This document shows positions 62,264-64,000 of a stretch of DNA of 64,000 nt, piece by piece. The position numbers and the translations under genes were made by a program. The notes under the pieces are model-generated. The model was given only the letters and a program-made list of their open reading frames with translations, did not search any database and was not told where the DNA came from. Source of the DNA: Phenylobacterium sp. (lineage in GTDB: Bacteria > Pseudomonadota > Alphaproteobacteria > Caulobacterales > Caulobacteraceae); assembly GCF_016124325.1 (NCBI RefSeq), contig NZ_WGNY01000028.1, positions 122,922 to 186,921 of the forward strand. The letters are read 5' to 3'. The first letter of the stretch is position 1, and the number at the start of each line of letters is the position of its first letter.

Positions 62264-63580
62264 CTAGACCGCCAGATTGCGGCGCGGCTCGCGCACGGCG
62301 ACCACCAGGATCAGCAGGGCCGAGGCCAGGAAGCCCAGCGAGGCGCCGAACACGATATTGTAGCCGAAGAGGTCGGCCATCTGCCCGCCGATCAGCGGAC
62401 CCAGCGTGGCGGTGATGCTCTCGGCCGTGGCCGAGACGGCGATGCGCATCGGCAGGTCGTCGCGGTTGCCGAACTCCAGGATCATGGTCTGGGCCGCCAT
62501 CATGTAGCCGGCCTGCGCCGCGCCCAGGCCGAAGAACGAGGCGAAGATGGCTGGCGTGGTGTGGACGGTCATCAGCAGCGCGGTCGCCGCGATCCAGGCG
62601 ACGATCGAGATCAGCAGCACGAGGCGGAAGCCCGTCTTGTCGCCGAGATAGCCCCAGACGAGGTTCGAGATGGTGTCGGCGCCCAGGAACGCCGCCGTCA
62701 GCACGCCCAGCAGCGCCGGGGTCATGTGCACGCTGGCCCCGACGTAGAGGATGTAGAACGGGGTCGCGATCCGCGCCGAGGTGGCCAGCATCTGGACCAC
62801 GAGGAAGAGGGCGTAGCTGCGGTCCTGCCGGATCAGCGCGGGGAACTCGCGGATGCGGTCGCGGAAGCGGGCCTGCGGCCGGGTGGTGGGCGGCTCGGGC
62901 TCGCGCAGCAGGATCTGCAGCGCCGACAGACCCAGGCTGGTCAGCACGAAGGCGCAGACGAAGGTGGTGGAATAGCCGTTGCCGAAGACGTTGGGGCCGA
63001 TCAGGTAGCGGCCGGCCAGGCCGCCCAGTATGGCCGCGATCAGCCCGCCGGTGGCGTTGCGCCAGGCCTGGAGACGGCCCCGGCGGCTGAGCGGGATCAC
63101 CTTGGACATCAGGAGGCTGAACACCACCCGCTGGGCGCCCATGAAGATGCCGAACATGGTGATGAAGATCAGCATCGCCCAGACCAGCGGCTGGCCCTTC
63201 AGGAACCAGCCGGCCAGCGCCATGCAGAGGATCGCCACGCGCCCCAGGCCGCCCATCCACATGGCGGCGGGCATCACCTTCGTGCGGTGCTCCACCTGCG
63301 AGCCGGCGAAGATCGGCGAGATCACCCCGCCCAGCTGCTGCAGCGCCAGCGCCAGGCCGACGATCGTGTTCGAGCCAGAGATCTGGTGGATGTAGGCGGG
63401 GAGGAAGGTCGGGGCGTTCACCAGCCGAAAGCCGGTCATCCCCAGCATGCCGTGCAGGTAGTTGCCGAGGTAGTTCCGCTTCAGGTTGTCCCAGATGAAC
63501 TTCTCATAGGCTGCTTCGCGCGCGGCCAGATCATCCGGCTCGGTGACGGCGTCGTCGTCCAGTTTGGCGTCCAATCCCAC
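62264..63580 (-). CDS. Major facilitator superfamily transporter
   Basis: 438 aa with twelve hydrophobic helices. GTG start at 63580. KFIWDNLKRNYLGNYLHGMLGMTGFRLVNAPTFLPAYIHQISG opens the protein before the first helix pair. GSQVEHRTKVMPAAMWMGG and SKVIPLSRRGRLQAWRNATGGL are loop segments of MFS type. Substrate unknown, and it is not a paralogue of the three-gene GPH array. It lies alone, with 173 bp upstream carrying the dispersed palindrome at 63691-63728. Confidence 0.8.
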   Translation of the reverse strand: MGLDAKLDDDAVTEPDDLAAREAAYEKFIWDNLKRNYLGNYLHGMLGMTGFRLVNAPTFLPAYIHQISGSNTIVGLALALQQLGGVISPIFAGSQVEHRTKVMPAAMWMGGLGRVAILCMALAGWFLKGQPLVWAMLIFITMFGIFMGAQRVVFSLLMSKVIPLSRRGRLQAWRNATGGLIAAILGGLAGRYLIGPNVFGNGYSTTFVCAFVLTSLGLSALQILLREPEPPTTRPQARFRDRIREFPALIRQDRSYALFLVVQMLATSARIATPFYILYVGASVHMTPALLGVLTAAFLGADTISNLVWGYLGDKTGFRLVLLISIVAWIAATALLMTVHTTPAIFASFFGLGAAQAGYMMAAQTMILEFGNRDDLPMRIAVSATAESITATLGPLIGGQMADLFGYNIVFGASLGFLASALLILVVAVREPRRNLAV

Positions 63581-63690
63581 ACAGCCCGCATGCCGGCGGG
63601 CCTTGCAGCCCGCCCCCCGCGGCTCCCTCTCGGCGCATCGGAAGAATTCGAAGCTTCGGTCCGATGACCGGCCGAGCCATCCGTAATGCT

Positions 63691-63728
63691 AGAGCGCATT
63701 TCGCCGAAGGGGAAACCGCTTCGGCGAA
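63691..63728. repeat. Dispersed palindrome, copy near the right edge
   Basis: TTCGCCGAAG (63700-63709), nine bases, CTTCGGCGAA (63719-63728): a perfect 10-bp stem preceded by AGAGCGCAT. Shares words with the fliJ-distal palindrome at 1921-1968 and lies, like it, just after a coding stop (the RTX-type gene). No T-tract. Confidence 0.55.
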
Positions 63729-63753
63729 AAATTTCCGCTGCGGGTGAACGTCC

Positions 63754-64000
63754 TTACGCGAACAGGAAGTCGCCGCTGTGGAGGCTGGCGAGCTGGAGGT
63801 TGTTGAGTTGGAGGGTGTCGCCGGCGTCGTCGGTGATGACGATGTTGGAGCCGGCCTGCACGGCATGGGCGATGACGTCGGCGAAGTCGGTGAAGCCGAC
63901 GCCGTCGAAGCGGATCACGTCGTCGCCGGGCTTGAAGTCGATGACGATGTCGTCGCCGAAGTCCTGGCCGAACACGAACAGGTCCGAACCGCGGCCGCCG
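63754..64000 (-). CDS. C-terminal end of a RTX-type calcium-binding protein (truncated)
   Basis: About 82 residues to the stop at 63754, running off the window. GGRGSDLFVFGQDFGDDIVIDFKPGDDVIRFDG is the last part of a hemolysin-type nonapeptide repeat followed by the RTX capping region; LQLNNLQLASLHSGDFLFA is a typical secretion tail for type I export. Gly/Asp-rich repeat residues bind calcium outside the cell. The catalytic or adhesive part lies beyond the edge. Confidence 0.85.
   Translation of the reverse strand, partial: GGRGSDLFVFGQDFGDDIVIDFKPGDDVIRFDGVGFTDFADVIAHAVQAGSNIVITDDAGDTLQLNNLQLASLHSGDFLFA

Overview
The window is GC-rich, densely packed alphaproteobacterial chromosome, most likely from the order Caulobacterales (Caulobacter/Phenylobacterium type). 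The evidence is an intact fliF-fliG-flbE-fliN-flbD-flhA operon with the Caulobacter-specific regulator FlbD, a circularly permuted two-piece tmRNA whose tag (ANDNFAEEVRLAA) resembles the Caulobacter tag, an SspB-alpha type ClpXP adaptor, and several TTG/GTG starts with good Shine-Dalgarno (SD) sequences. I see no phage, insertion sequence, CRISPR array or rRNA. The only RNA gene found is ssrA.

Layout. 1-12.2 kb: fliI-fliJ, a LysR regulator divergent from a secreted metallo-beta-lactamase-fold hydrolase, a DUF4282 membrane protein, a small ClpX-type zinc-finger/HTH protein with three 17-bp palindromes upstream, and the fliF operon on the minus strand. 12.2-17.5 kb: a secreted/membrane serine hydrolase, a C13 caspase-like protease, a hotdog thioesterase, sspB, a set of palindromic repeats, ssrA, and a YciB/IspZ-like membrane protein. 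17.5-27.8 kb: ilvH and ilvB, separated by about 5 kb of mostly plus-strand accessory genes. ilvB has a textbook attenuator (Ile-Leu-Val-Leu-Val leader peptide plus terminator). miaA and serB, with overlapping divergent start codons, and a HAD phosphatase follow. 28-36.8 kb: hflC/hflK, mrp, three tandem GPH-type MFS transporters, and an SDR enzyme. 37-40.9 kb: a DevBCA-like ABC export system and a thioesterase. 41-46.7 kb: a probable glycolipid cluster (GINT1-like propeller, flippase-like protein, two GT4 glycosyltransferases, LptF/LptG-like permease). 46.8-57 kb: metabolic genes (nucleoside transporter, two-domain GST, WrbA, luciferase-like monooxygenase, acyl-CoA dehydrogenase, PEP-CTERM protein, lysophospholipase-like lipoprotein, leucine dehydrogenase). 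57-60 kb: three small membrane proteins, a radical SAM enzyme with the cysteine layout of archaeal tetraether-lipid synthase, and an overlapping Lgt-like gene. 60-64 kb: an ammonium transporter, a GNAT acetyltransferase, an MFS transporter and the 3' end of an RTX-type protein cut by the window edge.

Themes: (1) flagellar MS-ring/export assembly with its own regulator. (2) A ribosome-rescue and proteolysis neighbourhood, with sspB beside ssrA and a ClpX-like zinc finger elsewhere in the window. (3) Branched-chain amino-acid synthesis controlled by attenuation, with the small subunit displaced from that control. (4) Envelope and lipid remodelling. The most novel-looking candidates are the radical SAM/Lgt-like pair, the zinc-finger/HTH gene with its triple palindrome, and the covarying hairpin repeats between sspB and ssrA.
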